Source of the DNA: Bordetella bronchialis
Lineage (GTDB): Bacteria > Pseudomonadota > Gammaproteobacteria > Burkholderiales > Burkholderiaceae_B
DNA length: 64,000 nt
Assembly: GCF_001676705.1 (NCBI RefSeq)
Contig: NZ_CP016170.1
Location: 124,001-188,000 of the forward strand
Direction of reading: 5' to 3'
Below, piece after piece: positions 1 through 10,758 of this stretch. Both the position numbers and the translations under genes were made by a program. The notes beneath the pieces are model-generated. The model did no database searches, was not told the origin of the DNA, and saw only the letters and a program-made list of their open reading frames with translations. How positions within the stretch are numbered: the stretch's first letter is position 1; every line of letters starts with the position of its first letter.

Positions 1-504
1 GGTCAGCTGAGTCGCGCGTTCCACCTGGGTGGCCACGGAGAACGAATCGAAGATTTCTTCGAACTTCTTGCGGTCCACGCCCTGCGACGCGGCCCACTCG
101 GCCATGGCGGCCTTGGTGAACAGCTGCTTGTGCTCGCTATGGATGGCGGCGAAAACCTTGTCGTTCAGGTCGCCGCGGCCCAGCGTCTGCAAGGTGTAGT
201 AGAGCTGTTGCAGGGGCTTCATGGCGGCGTTGAAGGCGACCGGGACCTGGACCAGCACGACGTCGGCCGGAGCGGTCTTGGACCAGCTTTCCACCATGGG
301 CTGCATCGCGGCGCAGTGCGGGCAGGTGTAGGCGAAGAACTCCATGACCTCGATCTTGCCCTGGTTGTCGCTGGGGATGGGCGGATTGACGACCTGGTAG
401 GCCTGGGAGCCGCCTTGCTGGGCCTGGGCATGGCTGGCGGGCGCGAACAAGGCCGTGGCGGCGAGGGCGGATACCGCCAGCAGGCGGCTGAACAGTTTGG
501 ACAT
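1..504 (-). CDS. dsbA: Thiol:disulfide interchange protein DsbA (3' end outside window)
   Basis: Periplasmic thioredoxin-fold oxidase that donates disulfide bonds to secreted proteins. Translating the minus strand from the ATG at 504 gives a Sec-type signal peptide ([20 protein letters not shown], then an Ala-rich stretch ending around SHAQA) followed by [20 protein letters not shown]. The CPHC active site is the DsbA form of CxxC. The helical insertion follows, and the frame is still open at base 1, so about 165 residues are visible and the C-terminus lies outside. It sits downstream of argS and a SPOR-domain gene on the same strand. The identification rests on the CPHC context and the leader. 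Confidence 0.93.
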   Translation of the reverse strand, partial: MSKLFSRLLAVSALAATALFAPASHAQAQQGGSQAYQVVNPPIPSDNQGKIEVMEFFAYTCPHCAAMQPMVESWSKTAPADVVLVQVPVAFNAAMKPLQQLYYTLQTLGRGDLNDKVFAAIHSEHKQLFTKAAMAEWAASQGVDRKKFEEIFDSFSVATQVERATQLT

Positions 505-641
505 GTCGGTCTGGATCCAGTTGAGGTGATGGAATGTGCTGCCGGCGATTACGCCCGGGCGGACCGCGCGGTGGCGCGGCGCGAGCCGGGACGCCAGGAC
601 CATAGAGACAGGCGGGGGCGGGGCGAGTTCCGCGCCGCCCG

Positions 642-1385
642 CTACTGGCGTACCACGGCCACTTCGATTTTGTTTTCTCCCAGGCGGGTGCGGGCGCGGT
701 TCATGTCGTCCAGCCGGGCGAAGGGGCCGACCCGCACGCGGTTGATGGGTTTGCCGTTGACTTCGGCGCGCTGTACCGCCACCGGAAGCCCCAGCAGCAG
801 GATGCGGGCTTTCAGGGCCTCGGCGTCGTCGGCGGCGCGGTAGGCGCCCGCCTGCAGGAAGTACTTGCCGCCGGCCTCCTTGGCGGTGTCGCGCGGCGTT
901 GGCGCGGGCCCCGCCGCGGCCGCCGGGGTGGCCGGCTTGGGGGCGGCTTTTTCCGCGGGCTTGTCCGCCGGCTTGTCGGCGGCGCGCGGGGCGGGCTCGG
1001 ATGCCGCCGGCAGGGTGGCGATCAGCGCGCCCAGGTCGTCGGGCCCCTGGGGACCCGACGCCGGGGTCGACGGGCCCGGCTGGGCGCCGGGCGCGGGCGC
1101 CGGCTGGGTGGCCGTGGGGCCGGTAGGCGCGGTGCCCGCCGCGCCGTCGCGGCCGTACAGGCCCACGTTGGGGTCGGGCGCATTGCGCACGTCGGGCAAG
1201 GGGTTCTGGTCCGCCTGGCGCGAGGCCCGGTCGACGAAGGGCACCGGGGCGCGCGTGACGTAGAAGGCCACCGCGGCGGCCACGACCAGGCCGATGAGCA
1301 GGCCGGTCAGCATGCCGTAGAGCGTGCTGCCCCGTTCGGACGATCGTTTTGCCCTTGCGGGCCGCGCGGGTTTGCGTTTGGCCAT
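642..1385 (-). CDS. SPOR-domain (FtsN-like) cell-division protein
   Basis: 247 residues. A basic cytoplasmic N-terminus is followed by one membrane segment (about residues 22-43, [19 protein letters not shown]). Then comes a long Pro/Ala/Lys-rich linker and a C-terminal SPOR domain (about 174-247) beginning [20 protein letters not shown] and ending in VAVVRQ. SPOR domains bind denuded septal peptidoglycan, and this bitopic layout is that of FtsN-like division proteins. It starts 6 bases after the argS stop, so the two are probably co-transcribed, and dsbA follows. The linker is low-complexity ([15 protein letters not shown]), so only the two ends carry family information. Which SPOR protein it is cannot be settled from sequence alone. 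Confidence 0.85.
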   Translation of the reverse strand: MAKRKPARPARAKRSSERGSTLYGMLTGLLIGLVVAAAVAFYVTRAPVPFVDRASRQADQNPLPDVRNAPDPNVGLYGRDGAAGTAPTGPTATQPAPAPGAQPGPSTPASGPQGPDDLGALIATLPAASEPAPRAADKPADKPAEKAAPKPATPAAAAGPAPTPRDTAKEAGGKYFLQAGAYRAADDAEALKARILLLGLPVAVQRAEVNGKPINRVRVGPFARLDDMNRARTRLGENKIEVAVVRQ

Positions 1386-1391
1386 GGCAAC

Positions 1392-3077
1392 CTACATGCG
1401 CTCGGGCGCGGTAACGCCCAGCAGCGCCAGCCCATTGGCCACCACTTGCCGGGTAGCCGCGGCCAGGCGCAGACGGGCGCGTTTCAGGGCGACATCGTCC
1501 ACCAGCACGCGTTCGGCGTTGTACCAGGCGTGGAAGTCGGCGGCGCAGTCGCGCAGCCAGAACGCCACGTGGTGCGGCGCCAGTTCCTGGGCGGCCAGCT
1601 GGATGACGTTGGGAAACTCGGCCAGCCGCTGCATCAGCGCGAATTCCGTCGGCGCGGTCAGGCGGGCGATGTCCGCGGCGGCGATGTCCTGCGCGGTCTC
1701 GCCCGACTGTCCGACCATGGAGCAGATGCGCGCATGCGCATACTGGATGTAATAGACGGGGTTTTCGTCGCTTTGCGACAGCGCCAGGTCGACGTCGAAC
1801 ACGAATTCCGTGTCCGCGCGCCGCTGGATCAGGAAGTAGCGCACCGCGTCGCGCCCCACCCAGTCGATGAGGTCGCGCATGGTGACGTAGCTGCCGGCGC
1901 GCTTGGATATCTTGACCTCTTCGCCGCCGCGCATCACCTTGACCATCTTGTGCAGCACGTAGGCCGGATAGTCCTTGGGAATGCCCAGGTCCAGCGCCTG
2001 CAGGCCGGCGCGCACGCGCGCCACGGTACCGTGGTGGTCGCTGCCCTGGATATTGACGGCGCGGTGGAAGCCCCGTTCCCATTTGTTGACGTGGTAGGCC
2101 ACGTCCGGCACGAAGTAGGTATAGCCCCCTTCGCGCTTGCGCATGACGCGGTCCTTGTCGTCGCCGGTGCCGAGTTCCGTGGTGCGCAGCCACAGCGCGC
2201 CGTCCTGCTCGTAGGTGTGGCCGCTGGCGACGAGCTTGTCCACGGTCTGTTCGACCCGGCCGCTGGTGTACAGCGAGCTTTCCAGGAAGAAGTTGTCGAA
2301 CGTCAGGTCGAAGGCCTGCAGGTCGCGGTCCTGCTCGCGGCGCAGGTAGGCCACGGCGAAGCGGCGGATGTCCTCGAGATTGTCGACGTTGCCCGTGGCG
2401 ACGGTTTCTTCGCCATCGGCGGCGCGCACGGAGGCGCCGGCCATGAAGTCCTTGGCGATGTCGACGATGTATTCGCCCTTGTAGCCGTCTTCCGGCCACT
2501 CGGCCGCATCCGGCCCTACGCCCTTGGCGCGAGCCTGGACGCTGATGGCCAGGTTGTGGATCTGGTTGCCCGCGTCGTTGTAGTAGAACTCGCGCGTGAC
2601 GTCATGGCCGGCGGCATCGTAGAGCCGGCAGATGGCATCGCCCAGCGCGGCCTGGCGCGCATGGCCCACGTGCAGCGGGCCGGTGGGATTGGCGGAGACG
2701 AATTCGACCAGTACCTTCTGGCCGTTGCGGGCCGCACGGCCGTAGGCCTGGCCCTGCTGGGCGATGGCGGCCAGGACGGCCTGGCGCGCGTTCGCGGTGA
2801 TGCGGATGTTGATGAATCCGGGCCCGGCGACTTCCGCCGCTTCCACGATCGGCCGCGCGCGGGCGTCGGCGGCCAGCGCATCGACGATGCCCTGCGCCAG
2901 CTCGCGCGGATTGCGCCTGGCCGCCTTGGCGACCTGCATGGCGACATTGGTAGCCACGTCGCCATGGGCGGCGACCTTGGGGCGTTCGAGCAGGATGGTG
3001 GGCCGCGCCTCCGGCAGCAGGGTGCCGACGGCGTCTTGCAGCAGGGAGACAAGAAGGTGCTGTTGCTCGGGGAGCAT
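1392..3077 (-). CDS. argS: Arginyl-tRNA synthetase
   Basis: 561 residues, the normal length for the family. Cytoplasmic class I synthetase that charges tRNA-Arg. The N-terminal Add-1 domain is followed by the HIGH-type signature as HVGH (in [18 protein letters not shown], about residue 138). The KMSKS-type loop appears as KISKR (about 392), and a C-terminal DALR anticodon-binding domain ends in [11 protein letters not shown]. The start ATG at 3077 gives [18 protein letters not shown], a typical ArgS N-terminus. It heads argS–SPOR–dsbA. Only 50 bases separate it from the end of the upstream Rhs gene on the same strand, so some read-through from that gene is possible. Confidence 0.97.
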   Translation of the reverse strand: MLPEQQHLLVSLLQDAVGTLLPEARPTILLERPKVAAHGDVATNVAMQVAKAARRNPRELAQGIVDALAADARARPIVEAAEVAGPGFINIRITANARQAVLAAIAQQGQAYGRAARNGQKVLVEFVSANPTGPLHVGHARQAALGDAICRLYDAAGHDVTREFYYNDAGNQIHNLAISVQARAKGVGPDAAEWPEDGYKGEYIVDIAKDFMAGASVRAADGEETVATGNVDNLEDIRRFAVAYLRREQDRDLQAFDLTFDNFFLESSLYTSGRVEQTVDKLVASGHTYEQDGALWLRTTELGTGDDKDRVMRKREGGYTYFVPDVAYHVNKWERGFHRAVNIQGSDHHGTVARVRAGLQALDLGIPKDYPAYVLHKMVKVMRGGEEVKISKRAGSYVTMRDLIDWVGRDAVRYFLIQRRADTEFVFDVDLALSQSDENPVYYIQYAHARICSMVGQSGETAQDIAAADIARLTAPTEFALMQRLAEFPNVIQLAAQELAPHHVAFWLRDCAADFHAWYNAERVLVDDVALKRARLRLAAATRQVVANGLALLGVTAPERM

Positions 3078-3127
3078 GGGGACTCGGAAAAGACGGGAAA
3101 ACAGGCGACGGGACGCGGTCCCGCGAA

Positions 3128-6100
3128 TTACGGGATGATACCGTGATTTAGCGCGCGGCCGCCCGTCGCGCCGGGTCCGCCGTCCGCCGCGCGCGGCACC
3201 GGGGCGGCCTGTGCGCCAGGGGGCAAGGCGTCCAGGCCCAGCGTACGGCGCAGCCAGCCGCGATAGCCGTCCATGTCCACGGTGCCTATCGCGGCATCGT
3301 CCCGCTCGGTCCAGTCCTGTACGCGCTGGATGAAGGCTTCCACATCGGCGCGCGCCGCATCGCCGTAGCGCGCGTGGTCTCCCTGCGCCGCCAGCAAGGT
3401 ATCGCCGCCGCCTTCCAGCACCGCGCGGTCGCCGTCCGCGCGGCGGGCGCGCGGGCCGCGTTCGTCATGCAGCACCGGATTGTCGACGCGCTGGAACGCC
3501 GCGGGCGGCGGAAGGAACGCGGCGCCGGCGTGCTCCGCCTGCTTGAGCATCCACGCCAGCGCGACATCCGAAAGATCGCCGCCCGGCCGCGCGCGCTCCG
3601 GGTCGGCGGGATGCGGCAGATAGCCGCCGCCGATGTCGCCGTGCGCGCCGATGAACGGCGCCGTGATCACGTTGCGGCCCGTTTCGGGCGGCACGGTCAG
3701 GGGGAATAGCCCGCGGCGTTCGTGCAGCGCGACGGCGTGCGCGATCCAGCGCCATTCGGCCGATGCGGCCAGGTTGTAGTCGGCGTTGCGCGACCCCAGC
3801 ACGCCGAATTGCGCGACCGTGTCGAACAGCCCCATGAAGCGCAGGTCCGCGCAGGCGGTGACCGTGCCCATGGCGGGATCGCGGGTCCAGAAGCGGCCGG
3901 CCCGATGGCGGTCGGCGATCATGTTGCCGAAATGCATGGCAAGCGCCGCCCCGCGCGAGTAGCCCAGCAGGTCGATGGCAACCGTGCCGGCGGTGCCGCG
4001 GGCCGCGATTTCGCGCAGCAGCGCGCGCCATTGCGTTTCCAGGATGGCGGGAGAGGAACCGCCGGTGGCGGCATCCACCATGCGGGGCGACGCGAAGCCC
4101 GGGCCGCGGTGATAGAAGGCCGTGCCGTCCGCATACCAGTCGCTCATCAGCGCGACGTTGGTGCGGGCCTCGCGGTCGCGATTGGTGCCGTCGAACGCGA
4201 ACAGCAACAGGCCGTGCGGATCGATATGGCGGCGCGGCTGCTGATCGGCATAACCGTACGCCTGGGTGTGCGGCATGGGGCCGGCGGGGTCGGGTTCCAG
4301 GTAGTGCCCCGCCCGCGGGTCGTAGGTGCGCAGATAGTTGTCGTGCAGGCCGGTGGCGGGATCGTGGATGTGGCCCGGCTGGCGCAATGGCATGGACAGA
4401 TCCCCGCCGATCTCGATGGCCGCGCCGGTCGGCGACCACAGGGCGCGCCAGCGCAGCTGCCCGGCCTGGTCCGTGACGGCGTGCGGCATGCCGATGGCGT
4501 CGGCATGGATGGCGTGGAACACCGGCATCGGCGACGGGCCGCGGCCATTTTGCAGTGGTCGTGGCCTGGGGTAGCTGATCATCGCCACCGGCACCCAGCC
4601 CGCATGGACGAAGCGGTGGGTGACGCCCATGCCCCCCGCGGGCAGCGCGTCGGCGATGGCCGCGAGCCGGTTGAAGGCGTACAGATAGTCCTGGGCGCGG
4701 CCGCCGGCGCGGCGGCGGATGCGTTCGCCGTAGGCGTTGTGCGTATAGCGCGCGAGTTCCCTGCCGCCGCGCATGACGGTCCAAAGCCTTCTATCGGGAC
4801 CGTAGCGCAGCCGCAGTCCGTCGTACTCGACGGGCAGTCCGCTGGCGTCCCGCCCCGGTCGATGGACCAGCGTCGCGTCATCCGCCTGGAGGGCGGCGGA
4901 ATCGCCGGCCGCGGTCCAGGCATATCGCCATGCCTGCTCCATCGCGCGCCGGGCCTCGTGGCGGCGCAGCGTGGCGGTGGCCGCGGCGAGCCGCCCGTGA
5001 TCGTCATGGCCGTAGGCGTACGCGCCTTGCCATTCGCCGATGCGCAGGATTTCGCCGGCGATGCGGCCCGCCGCGTCGTGGCGCAGGCGCTGCAGCAGAA
5101 TGGGGGCGCGGCCCGGCGCGGCGGGGTCGTCCACCGCCAGCGTATCGAGATGGCCGCCACGCAGCAGGCCGCGGGTGCGCAGGCCATTGGCATGCAGATA
5201 GCCGCCGCCCGGCGCGGCGCGCAGCAACTCCTGGCGCAGCTGTCCGTGCTGCCAGGCGATGCGCGCGATGCGGCCATCGGCATCGTAGTCGTACGTCAGC
5301 CGGCCGCCTTCCGGCAGATCGTGCCGGACCAGGCGGCCCTGGTCGTCCCAGGCATGGCTTTCGCGATAGGCGTAGGGCCTGTCGCCTCGTTCCAGCGCGG
5401 GGCGATGCACCGTGCGCGAGAGCAGGCGTCCGCGCGCATCGTGGCGGCGGCTTTCGCGTTCGTGCGGATGATCGATGCGCACGGGCCTGTCGCCCTTCCA
5501 GGCGATCGCGCTGCGCAAGGCGGCGTCCGCCGAACGCATGATGATTTCCACCGGCCGCCCCGCATCGTCGTAGGCATGGCGCCAGACATCGCCGTTGGCA
5601 TAGCGCCGTTCCATGACGCGTCCGGCCGCGTCGCGGCGCCGCGTCTCGCGTCCCGTGGCGTCGGACGACCAGGCAAGCAGCGGGCCGCGCGGACGCAAGG
5701 CGTCGAAAGACAGCGACAGGCCCGGCCATCCCGAACCCGCGTCGCGCAGGCCCAGCAGGCCGCCGTTGGCATCGCGCGCCAGATGCAGGCCATCGAGCCG
5801 TATCAGGCGCCCGCGCGCGTCGTAGTCCGCCCGCAGGCCCGCCGCCGCGCAGCCGGGGCAGCCGTCGCCCTCCACGCGCAGCAACACGGGCCGTCCGCCC
5901 CGCACGACGATATGGAAGTCCGTCGAGCCGGCGCGGCTGCGCACGCGCGTCAGGCCCCCGCCGGGCGAGGGCGTGGACAGATAGGCGATCTCCACGCGAT
6001 CCCGCGGCGACGCGGGGTCCCCGTGCGTGGACAGCACCGCCCGGCCGCGCGCGTCGTAGGCCCAGCTGTGCGTGCGCAGCGGGGCTGCGTGCGGCGCCGC

Positions 6101-7129
6101 GCGCCACGCCATGCCCGTGAGCAGATAGGGATGGCCGGCCTGCAACGGGGCTTCATAAAGGTATTCGCGTCGCCATCCCGCGGGATGCGCGACGGCGAGG
6201 AGGCGGTACGCGCGGCCGCCCGGCTGGGCGGCGACGCCGGGATGGCGGGCGGGGGATGCGCCGCCGGTGTCCGGCGCCGAGGGGACATCGTGGCTGTACA
6301 CATAGCTGCCATAGGGCGTGTCGATGCGCGCCAGCCGCGCGCCGGCGGCGCCGGTCTCGTGCGTGAAACGCAGCGCATCGCCGCGTTCGTCCACGACCTC
6401 GACGATGGCGCCGGCCCCATGCGCGGCGGTGTCGCGCAGGATACGCACATGATGTCCGGCGGCGTCGGCGATATGCGCCAGCCATCCCCGCGCATCGAAT
6501 TCCAGCGTGCGGCCATCGGGCCAATGCCAACGCCAATGGACGGCGACCGCGGTCCGCGCCGGGGCGCCGCCTGCCGCCGCCTTGGCGGACCGAAGCGCCT
6601 CGGAAGGCGTTTCCGCGTCCGCGCCCGCGGCGTGCCGCACGCGTTCCAGGCGTCCCCGCGCATCGCCGGCCGGCAGGCAGGCCGCGCCGCAGCGGAAGTC
6701 CGCGCGGCTGCCGTCCGCTTGCGCGATCTGCACCAGGCCATCCGCCCGTCCCGCGTGCAGGCGCGTGTCGTAGGACAGCGTCCAGCCGCGTCCCAGCGGT
6801 CCCGCGCGCGGCTCCATTGCGTTGTAGTGCCGCACGATCTCCAGGCCGACGTGCGTGCCCGGACCCGGCAGATCGACTTCGCGCTGGTACTTGTTGCCCG
6901 TGGCCAGATGGATGGGATTGCCCGCGCCCAGGTTCAGCACGGGCGTGGCCGGCCCTTGGCCGGCCGTGTCGCCGGATGGGCAGGGGTGGCCCAGGCGCGA
7001 GGCTGCGCAGTGGCCTTCCTGGGCGCCGTGCGCCATCGCGGCGGCGCAGGCCAGCCACGCCGCGGCGAGCGCGCATAGTACCCATCGAAGCGTGCCGCGC
7101 GCGGCGGCCTGCTGCTTCACGCACCGCAT
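3128..7129 (-). CDS. Secreted Rhs-repeat protein with C-terminal DUF2235 (Tle1-like) hydrolase domain
   Basis: 1333 residues. The N-terminus is a Sec-type leader (basic MRCVKQQ, then a hydrophobic [20 protein letters not shown] stretch). A DUF6531-like module follows ([19 protein letters not shown]), then many degenerate YD/Rhs repeats ([32 protein letters not shown]). The Rhs core lies around residues 920-972 ([19 protein letters not shown], then DPAG...IDPHGL, the usual self-cleavage motif). The last ~360 residues are a DUF2235 alpha/beta-hydrolase: FDGTNRD, the nucleophile elbow GYSRG (about 1054-1058) and [10 protein letters not shown] (about 1160). DUF2235 is the Tle1 phospholipase family of type VI effectors. 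The inference is an Rhs-caged lipase toxin, but with a Sec leader instead of PAAR. No immunity-like gene lies next to it. The ATG has GAGGA 7 bases upstream. Confidence 0.85.
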   Translation of the reverse strand: MRCVKQQAAARGTLRWVLCALAAAWLACAAAMAHGAQEGHCAASRLGHPCPSGDTAGQGPATPVLNLGAGNPIHLATGNKYQREVDLPGPGTHVGLEIVRHYNAMEPRAGPLGRGWTLSYDTRLHAGRADGLVQIAQADGSRADFRCGAACLPAGDARGRLERVRHAAGADAETPSEALRSAKAAAGGAPARTAVAVHWRWHWPDGRTLEFDARGWLAHIADAAGHHVRILRDTAAHGAGAIVEVVDERGDALRFTHETGAAGARLARIDTPYGSYVYSHDVPSAPDTGGASPARHPGVAAQPGGRAYRLLAVAHPAGWRREYLYEAPLQAGHPYLLTGMAWRAAPHAAPLRTHSWAYDARGRAVLSTHGDPASPRDRVEIAYLSTPSPGGGLTRVRSRAGSTDFHIVVRGGRPVLLRVEGDGCPGCAAAGLRADYDARGRLIRLDGLHLARDANGGLLGLRDAGSGWPGLSLSFDALRPRGPLLAWSSDATGRETRRRDAAGRVMERRYANGDVWRHAYDDAGRPVEIIMRSADAALRSAIAWKGDRPVRIDHPHERESRRHDARGRLLSRTVHRPALERGDRPYAYRESHAWDDQGRLVRHDLPEGGRLTYDYDADGRIARIAWQHGQLRQELLRAAPGGGYLHANGLRTRGLLRGGHLDTLAVDDPAAPGRAPILLQRLRHDAAGRIAGEILRIGEWQGAYAYGHDDHGRLAAATATLRRHEARRAMEQAWRYAWTAAGDSAALQADDATLVHRPGRDASGLPVEYDGLRLRYGPDRRLWTVMRGGRELARYTHNAYGERIRRRAGGRAQDYLYAFNRLAAIADALPAGGMGVTHRFVHAGWVPVAMISYPRPRPLQNGRGPSPMPVFHAIHADAIGMPHAVTDQAGQLRWRALWSPTGAAIEIGGDLSMPLRQPGHIHDPATGLHDNYLRTYDPRAGHYLEPDPAGPMPHTQAYGYADQQPRRHIDPHGLLLFAFDGTNRDREARTNVALMSDWYADGTAFYHRGPGFASPRMVDAATGGSSPAILETQWRALLREIAARGTAGTVAIDLLGYSRGAALAMHFGNMIADRHRAGRFWTRDPAMGTVTACADLRFMGLFDTVAQFGVLGSRNADYNLAASAEWRWIAHAVALHERRGLFPLTVPPETGRNVITAPFIGAHGDIGGGYLPHPADPERARPGGDLSDVALAWMLKQAEHAGAAFLPPPAAFQRVDNPVLHDERGPRARRADGDRAVLEGGGDTLLAAQGDHARYGDAARADVEAFIQRVQDWTERDDAAIGTVDMDGYRGWLRRTLGLDALPPGAQAAPVPRAADGGPGATGGRALNHGIIP

Positions 7130-7153
7130 GCCTTGTCCTCCGTGGACGCAAGC

Positions 7154-7174
7154 GGCGGCGCACCATGCGCCGCC
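7154..7174. repeat. Inverted repeat in 5' leader of the Rhs gene
   Basis: Perfect 8-bp arms GGCGGCGC and GCGCCGCC separated by ACCAT, 25-45 bases upstream of the Rhs start codon at 7129. It lies in the 139-bp divergent interval shared with the DUF1840 gene. It could form an RNA hairpin in the Rhs leader or be an operator. Chance GC-rich repeats are common in this genome, so function is unproven. Confidence 0.35.
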
Positions 7175-7268
7175 CGCCGACGAACTGCGTCCAGCATGCG
7201 ATTGGCAGTCTTGCCGCGTTGGGGTAGTGTATGAATTCGTCTCTAGTGGAAGACCCTGGAATCACATC

Positions 7269-7613
7269 ATGCTGATCACGTTCCGCTCCAAAGCCGGCTC
7301 GGAAGTCCTCATGCTTTCGGATCACGCCGCGCCCTTGCTGCGCGCCGCGGGAAAGTCCCTGCCCGACGCGTTCCCGGAAAGGGGCGTCTTTACGCCCGAG
7401 CAACTGGACCAGGCCATCGCCGGTATCGAAAAGGCGGTGGCCCTGGCGCCTGAACAGCCGCGCGAGCAGGACCAGGATCCGGATGCGCCGCCGGTGCACC
7501 CGATGGCAAGAACCGTCGGCCTGCAGCAGCGCGCATTTCCGCTGCTGGACCTGATGAAGAAGGCCCGCGCCAAGGGCGTCAACGTCACCTGGGAAGCGGC
7601 TTCCGCCTGGTGA
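7269..7613 (+). CDS. DUF1840 family small cytoplasmic protein
   Basis: 114 residues from MLITFRSKAGSEVLMLSDHA, the typical start of DUF1840 proteins found across Burkholderiales. Acidic central region (EQPREQDQDPDAPPVHPMA), then the conserved block VGLQQRAFPLLDLMKKA. No signal peptide, membrane segment or catalytic motif is visible and the function is unknown. The frame is open further upstream, but the family N-terminus fixes the ATG at 7269. It diverges from the Rhs gene and is followed 88 bases later by another small gene on the same strand. Confidence 0.8.
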   Translation: MLITFRSKAGSEVLMLSDHAAPLLRAAGKSLPDAFPERGVFTPEQLDQAIAGIEKAVALAPEQPREQDQDPDAPPVHPMARTVGLQQRAFPLLDLMKKARAKGVNVTWEAASAW

Positions 7614-7701
7614 TGCGCCAGGCCGCCGCGACGTATCCGGCGGCCACGCCGCGCCGCAACCGATGCAGCCTATCGCCGCGCACGCGGCACGAGGAAACCC
7701 C

Positions 7702-8019
7702 ATGCGCGCAGACGTCTCCATCCTGTACGACGCCCGCCGGGCCGTGCACCTGGTCACGCAGGTGGACCCGACGCCGGACGCCGCGGCCCGCGCGCGCGAT
7801 TGGTTCGACCGGAATTGGGAGTCGTTCGGCTGCGAGCCGCTGCGCCCCAGCGGCAAGGTCCTGCTGCTGGACAAGATCCTGGGCGTGGCCGACGCCCTGG
7901 GTTATGACCTGCTGGCGGCGGATGCCGGCAAGGCGCAGGAATTCGCGCACTACGCCGCGCTGGCGCTGGGACGTTCGCGCATCACCGTGGACCTGCCGGC
8001 CTTGACGGTCGGCTATTGA
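7702..8019 (+). CDS. Small conserved hypothetical protein
   Basis: 105 residues beginning MRADVSILYDARRAVHLVTQ. No recognised domain. It is a soluble alpha/beta-looking sequence with a GKVLLLDKILGVADALGYDL core. An ATG at 7663 in the same frame is possible, but GAGGAA lies 6-8 bases before the ATG at 7702, which supports the shorter form. It follows the DUF1840 gene on the same strand, probably as a two-gene unit, and converges on the amidase gene. Function unknown. Confidence 0.65.
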   Translation: MRADVSILYDARRAVHLVTQVDPTPDAAARARDWFDRNWESFGCEPLRPSGKVLLLDKILGVADALGYDLLAADAGKAQEFAHYAALALGRSRITVDLPALTVGY

Positions 8020-8130
8020 GCAAAACCGCCGCCACGCGCCGCAACGGCGCGAACGATACGCGGATCCTGTGCGGGTACGGCACGCCAGCCTGCGCGGAGC
8101 GCGGCTGCCAAGGCCGCCAGCATCGCCGCT

Positions 8131-9420
8131 TCAGGCCTGCGGCCGCAGCTTGTCGTGCATCCATTTGGCGATGCAGAGCAGCCGGTGGTCATGGCCTCGC
8201 GGGCCCACGGCCTGCAAGCCCACCGGCAAGCCATGCGGCCCGTTCATGAAGGGCAGGTGCACGCTGGGCAATCCGAACATGGTCCAGACCCGGCCGAACA
8301 GCGGGTCGCCCGTGCCCTGATCGGCGAAGGGCGCCTCGCCCGGGGCGCTGGGCGTCAGCAGGACGTCGAAGCGGTCGAACCAGGCGCCGAGCCGGCCGTA
8401 CAGATCCTGCGCTCGCCGCAGGTTGGCCTGGTGCCTGGCCTCGTCGATGGTATCGCCGCCCTGCAGCAAGGCCTGCAATCCCGCGCTGATCTGGCTGGCG
8501 TGGCTTTCGCGTTCCGCGGCAAGCGAGCGGGCGGCCTCGTAGGCCATGATGTCCGATTGCAGTTGCACCAGCGAGCAGCATTCCGGTAGCAGGTCGACTT
8601 CCTGCACCACGGCCTTGGCGCGCGCCAGCGTTTCGATGGCGTGGGCCATCGCGTCGCGCGTTTCCGGCAGCGTGTGGCGCCACTGGGGCGTGCGATAGAT
8701 ACCGATGCGCGGCGGACCGTCATAGTCCAGCCGGCGCAGCTCGGCCTTGTCCATCAGTACGGACGCGACCAGCGCGGCATCGTCCACCGTACGGGTGAAA
8801 CAGCCCACCGTGTCCAGCGAAGGCGCCAGGACCTTGACGCCCTCGCGGGGGATGGCGCCGAACGTCGGCTTGAACCCGACCACGCCGCAATACGCCGCCG
8901 GGCGGATGATGGATGCCGCGGTCTGGGTGCCCAGGGCAAAGGGCACCATGCAGTCGGCCACGGCGGCGGCCGAGCCGCTGGACGAGCCGCCGGGCGTATA
9001 GGCGGTGTTGTGGGGATTGCGGGTGGGCGGCGCCTTGAACGTGGCGAATTCCGTGCTGACCGTCTTGCCCGCCACCAGCGCGCCGGCCTGGCGGCAGCGC
9101 GTCACGGCGGCAGCGTCCGTGTCGGGACGGTGGTCGCGATAGATCGGCGATCCGTAGGTCGTGGGCAGATCCTGCGTATCGAAGACATCCTTGACGCCGA
9201 AGGGCAGGCCATGCAAAGGCCCGGTGATCGGCCCGTTATCCAGGGCCTGCGCATGGGCCAGGGCCGCATCCTTGTCCAGCGCGGCCCACGCATGCACGCT
9301 GTCTTCGCGCTGTTCGATGCGCGCGAAGCAGGCGCGCATCAGTTGTACCGCGGACAATTCACGCCGCTGCAACATCCGGACGGCATCGAGCACCGTCAAA
9401 CGATTCAAAACGATAGCCAT
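8131..9420 (-). CDS. Amidase-signature hydrolase
   Basis: 429 residues of the amidase signature (GatA/AtzF-like) family, which hydrolyses amide bonds with a Ser-cisSer-Lys triad. Visible triad: K77 in GLPFGVKDVFD, cis-Ser S146 in YTPGGSSSGSAAAVAD, and nucleophile S170 in LGTQTAASIIRPAA. The 24-residue spacing S146-S170 is standard. The usual GGS(I/V)R around the nucleophile is AASIIR here, a variant seen in small-molecule amidases rather than GatA. It diverges from the LacI regulator at 9706, and its substrate cannot be read from the sequence. Confidence 0.88.
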   Translation of the reverse strand: MAIVLNRLTVLDAVRMLQRRELSAVQLMRACFARIEQREDSVHAWAALDKDAALAHAQALDNGPITGPLHGLPFGVKDVFDTQDLPTTYGSPIYRDHRPDTDAAAVTRCRQAGALVAGKTVSTEFATFKAPPTRNPHNTAYTPGGSSSGSAAAVADCMVPFALGTQTAASIIRPAAYCGVVGFKPTFGAIPREGVKVLAPSLDTVGCFTRTVDDAALVASVLMDKAELRRLDYDGPPRIGIYRTPQWRHTLPETRDAMAHAIETLARAKAVVQEVDLLPECCSLVQLQSDIMAYEAARSLAAERESHASQISAGLQALLQGGDTIDEARHQANLRRAQDLYGRLGAWFDRFDVLLTPSAPGEAPFADQGTGDPLFGRVWTMFGLPSVHLPFMNGPHGLPVGLQAVGPRGHDHRLLCIAKWMHDKLRPQA

Positions 9421-9670
9421 TCAATCACTTCCCCAGCGTATGCCATCCGTGTCCAGAGGGGCATGGCATCGCCGTCGGTCCCGCGCCCCCGTGGCGCGTG
9501 GCGCCGTCTTCTCTTCAGCACCCATTGTGCCAGCCCTCGCGCCCGAGGCCATACGTGTATTCCCCCAAAAAGCGCCGCAAAGGGCGCCGATGCTTCCAGG
9601 AAGCTGAACGGTGGCGCCCCTTGTGCGCGACGCTGCACTGCAATATGGCTGTCATGCGCGGTGCGTAAAG

Positions 9671-9684
9671 TGAAAACGATTTCA
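9671..9684. promoter_or_regulatory. Putative LacI-family operator (site 1)
   Basis: TGAAAACGATTTCA is an inverted repeat with 5-bp arms TGAAA/TTTCA and a C-G central step, the form preferred by LacI-family regulators. It lies 22 bases before the GTG of the LacI gene, in the divergent interval with the amidase gene. A 13/14 match occurs at 15401-15414 before the second ABC cassette. This suggests autoregulation and shared control. Confidence 0.6.
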
Positions 9685-9705
9685 ACAAGCAGAGACCCGC
9701 CGCCC

Positions 9706-10758
9706 GTGGCCAGCAAACCCCTGCACCGGCCCTCGATTCTGGATATCGCGCGTGACGCCGGTGTGTCACCCGCGACCGTGTCGCGTGCCTTCAATCGCCC
9801 GGAGCTCTTGCGTGCCGATACCTTGCAGCGCATCGAGACGGTCGCGCGCGAGCATGGCTTCCGCCCCAACCGGGTCGGCAGCAGCCTGCGGTCGGGCAAC
9901 ACCCGCACCCTGGGCATGGCCCTGCCCACGCTGTGCAATCCCGTGTTCGCCGAGTGCTTCGAAGGCGCCGAAGCGTGGGCCCATGCCAATGGCTACAGCA
10001 TCATGGTGACCACCACCGGCTACGACGTGGAACGCGAAGCGGCCGCCGTGCGCAGTCTGCTGGACCATCAGGTGGAAGGCCTGCTGCTGACGGTGGGCAA
10101 CGCGGCGCGCAGCGCCACCTTGCGCGACCTGGCGCGCGAGGGCCTGCCTTATGTGCTGGTCTATAACGAATCGCCATCCCATCCGTCCGTATCCGTGGAC
10201 AACATGGCCGCCGCCGGCGATATGGTGCGCTGGCTGGCCGGGCAGGGCCATGCACGCATCGCGCTGGTGACCGGGCCCCTGTCGGCTTCCGACCGCGCGC
10301 GCCGCCGCCTGCAGGGCGCGCGGGCCTGCGCGCGCGAGCTGGGCCTGCCCGAGCCCCTGCATCTGCCGATGCCCTTGCATACGGCGGCGAATGCCGACGT
10401 GCTGCGCCAGGCCCTGCGGCGACGTCCGGCCCCTACCGCCCTGTTCTGTTCCAACGACCTGCTCGCGGCGTCCGTCATTTCGGCGCTGCGCGGCCTGGGT
10501 ATGCGCGTGCCCGAGGACGTTTCGGTATGCGGCTTCGACGGCATGCACTTCGCGGCGCTGATGGTGCCGCCGCTGACCACGGTCGAACAGCCCAGCCGCG
10601 ATATCGGCGCGCAGGCCTGTGCCCAGCTCCTGGCACGCCTGCGCGGCGACGCCGCCGGATCGCCGCGCCTGCCGCATCGCTTGATCACCGGCCGCACCGT
10701 CGCGGCCGCCTCTTCCCGTCCCTCCGAACAAGGAATGCCGAAATGCCGCAATTGCTGA
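9706..10758 (+). CDS. LacI-family transcriptional regulator
   Basis: About 350 residues. The N-terminal LacI helix-turn-helix is clear: SILDIARDAGVSPATVSRAF, then the hinge helix (GFRPNRVGSSLRSGNTRTLG). A periplasmic-binding-protein-like effector domain follows (SVDNMAAAGDMVRWLAGQGH, LFCSNDLLAASVISALRGLG, GFDGMHFAALMVPPLTTVEQ). GTG at 9706 is chosen because it is just ahead of the HTH; in-frame GTGs at 9661 and 9670 would add 12-15 residues and put the operator inside the gene. Its 3' end overlaps the next gene by 16 bases, so it is translated with the transporter. It likely senses the imported compound. Confidence 0.92.
   Translation: MASKPLHRPSILDIARDAGVSPATVSRAFNRPELLRADTLQRIETVAREHGFRPNRVGSSLRSGNTRTLGMALPTLCNPVFAECFEGAEAWAHANGYSIMVTTTGYDVEREAAAVRSLLDHQVEGLLLTVGNAARSATLRDLAREGLPYVLVYNESPSHPSVSVDNMAAAGDMVRWLAGQGHARIALVTGPLSASDRARRRLQGARACARELGLPEPLHLPMPLHTAANADVLRQALRRRPAPTALFCSNDLLAASVISALRGLGMRVPEDVSVCGFDGMHFAALMVPPLTTVEQPSRDIGAQACAQLLARLRGDAAGSPRLPHRLITGRTVAAASSRPSEQGMPKCRNC

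Noticed and set aside
3722..7078. Very long plus-strand ORF (1118 codons) opposite the Rhs gene
   Set aside because: Antisense shadow caused by high GC; composition is Arg/Gly/His-rich, while the minus strand has clear Rhs and DUF2235 motifs.
7663..7701. Upstream ATG for the 105-residue hypothetical gene
   Set aside because: GAGGAA is well placed for ATG 7702 and would be inside the coding region if 7663 were used.
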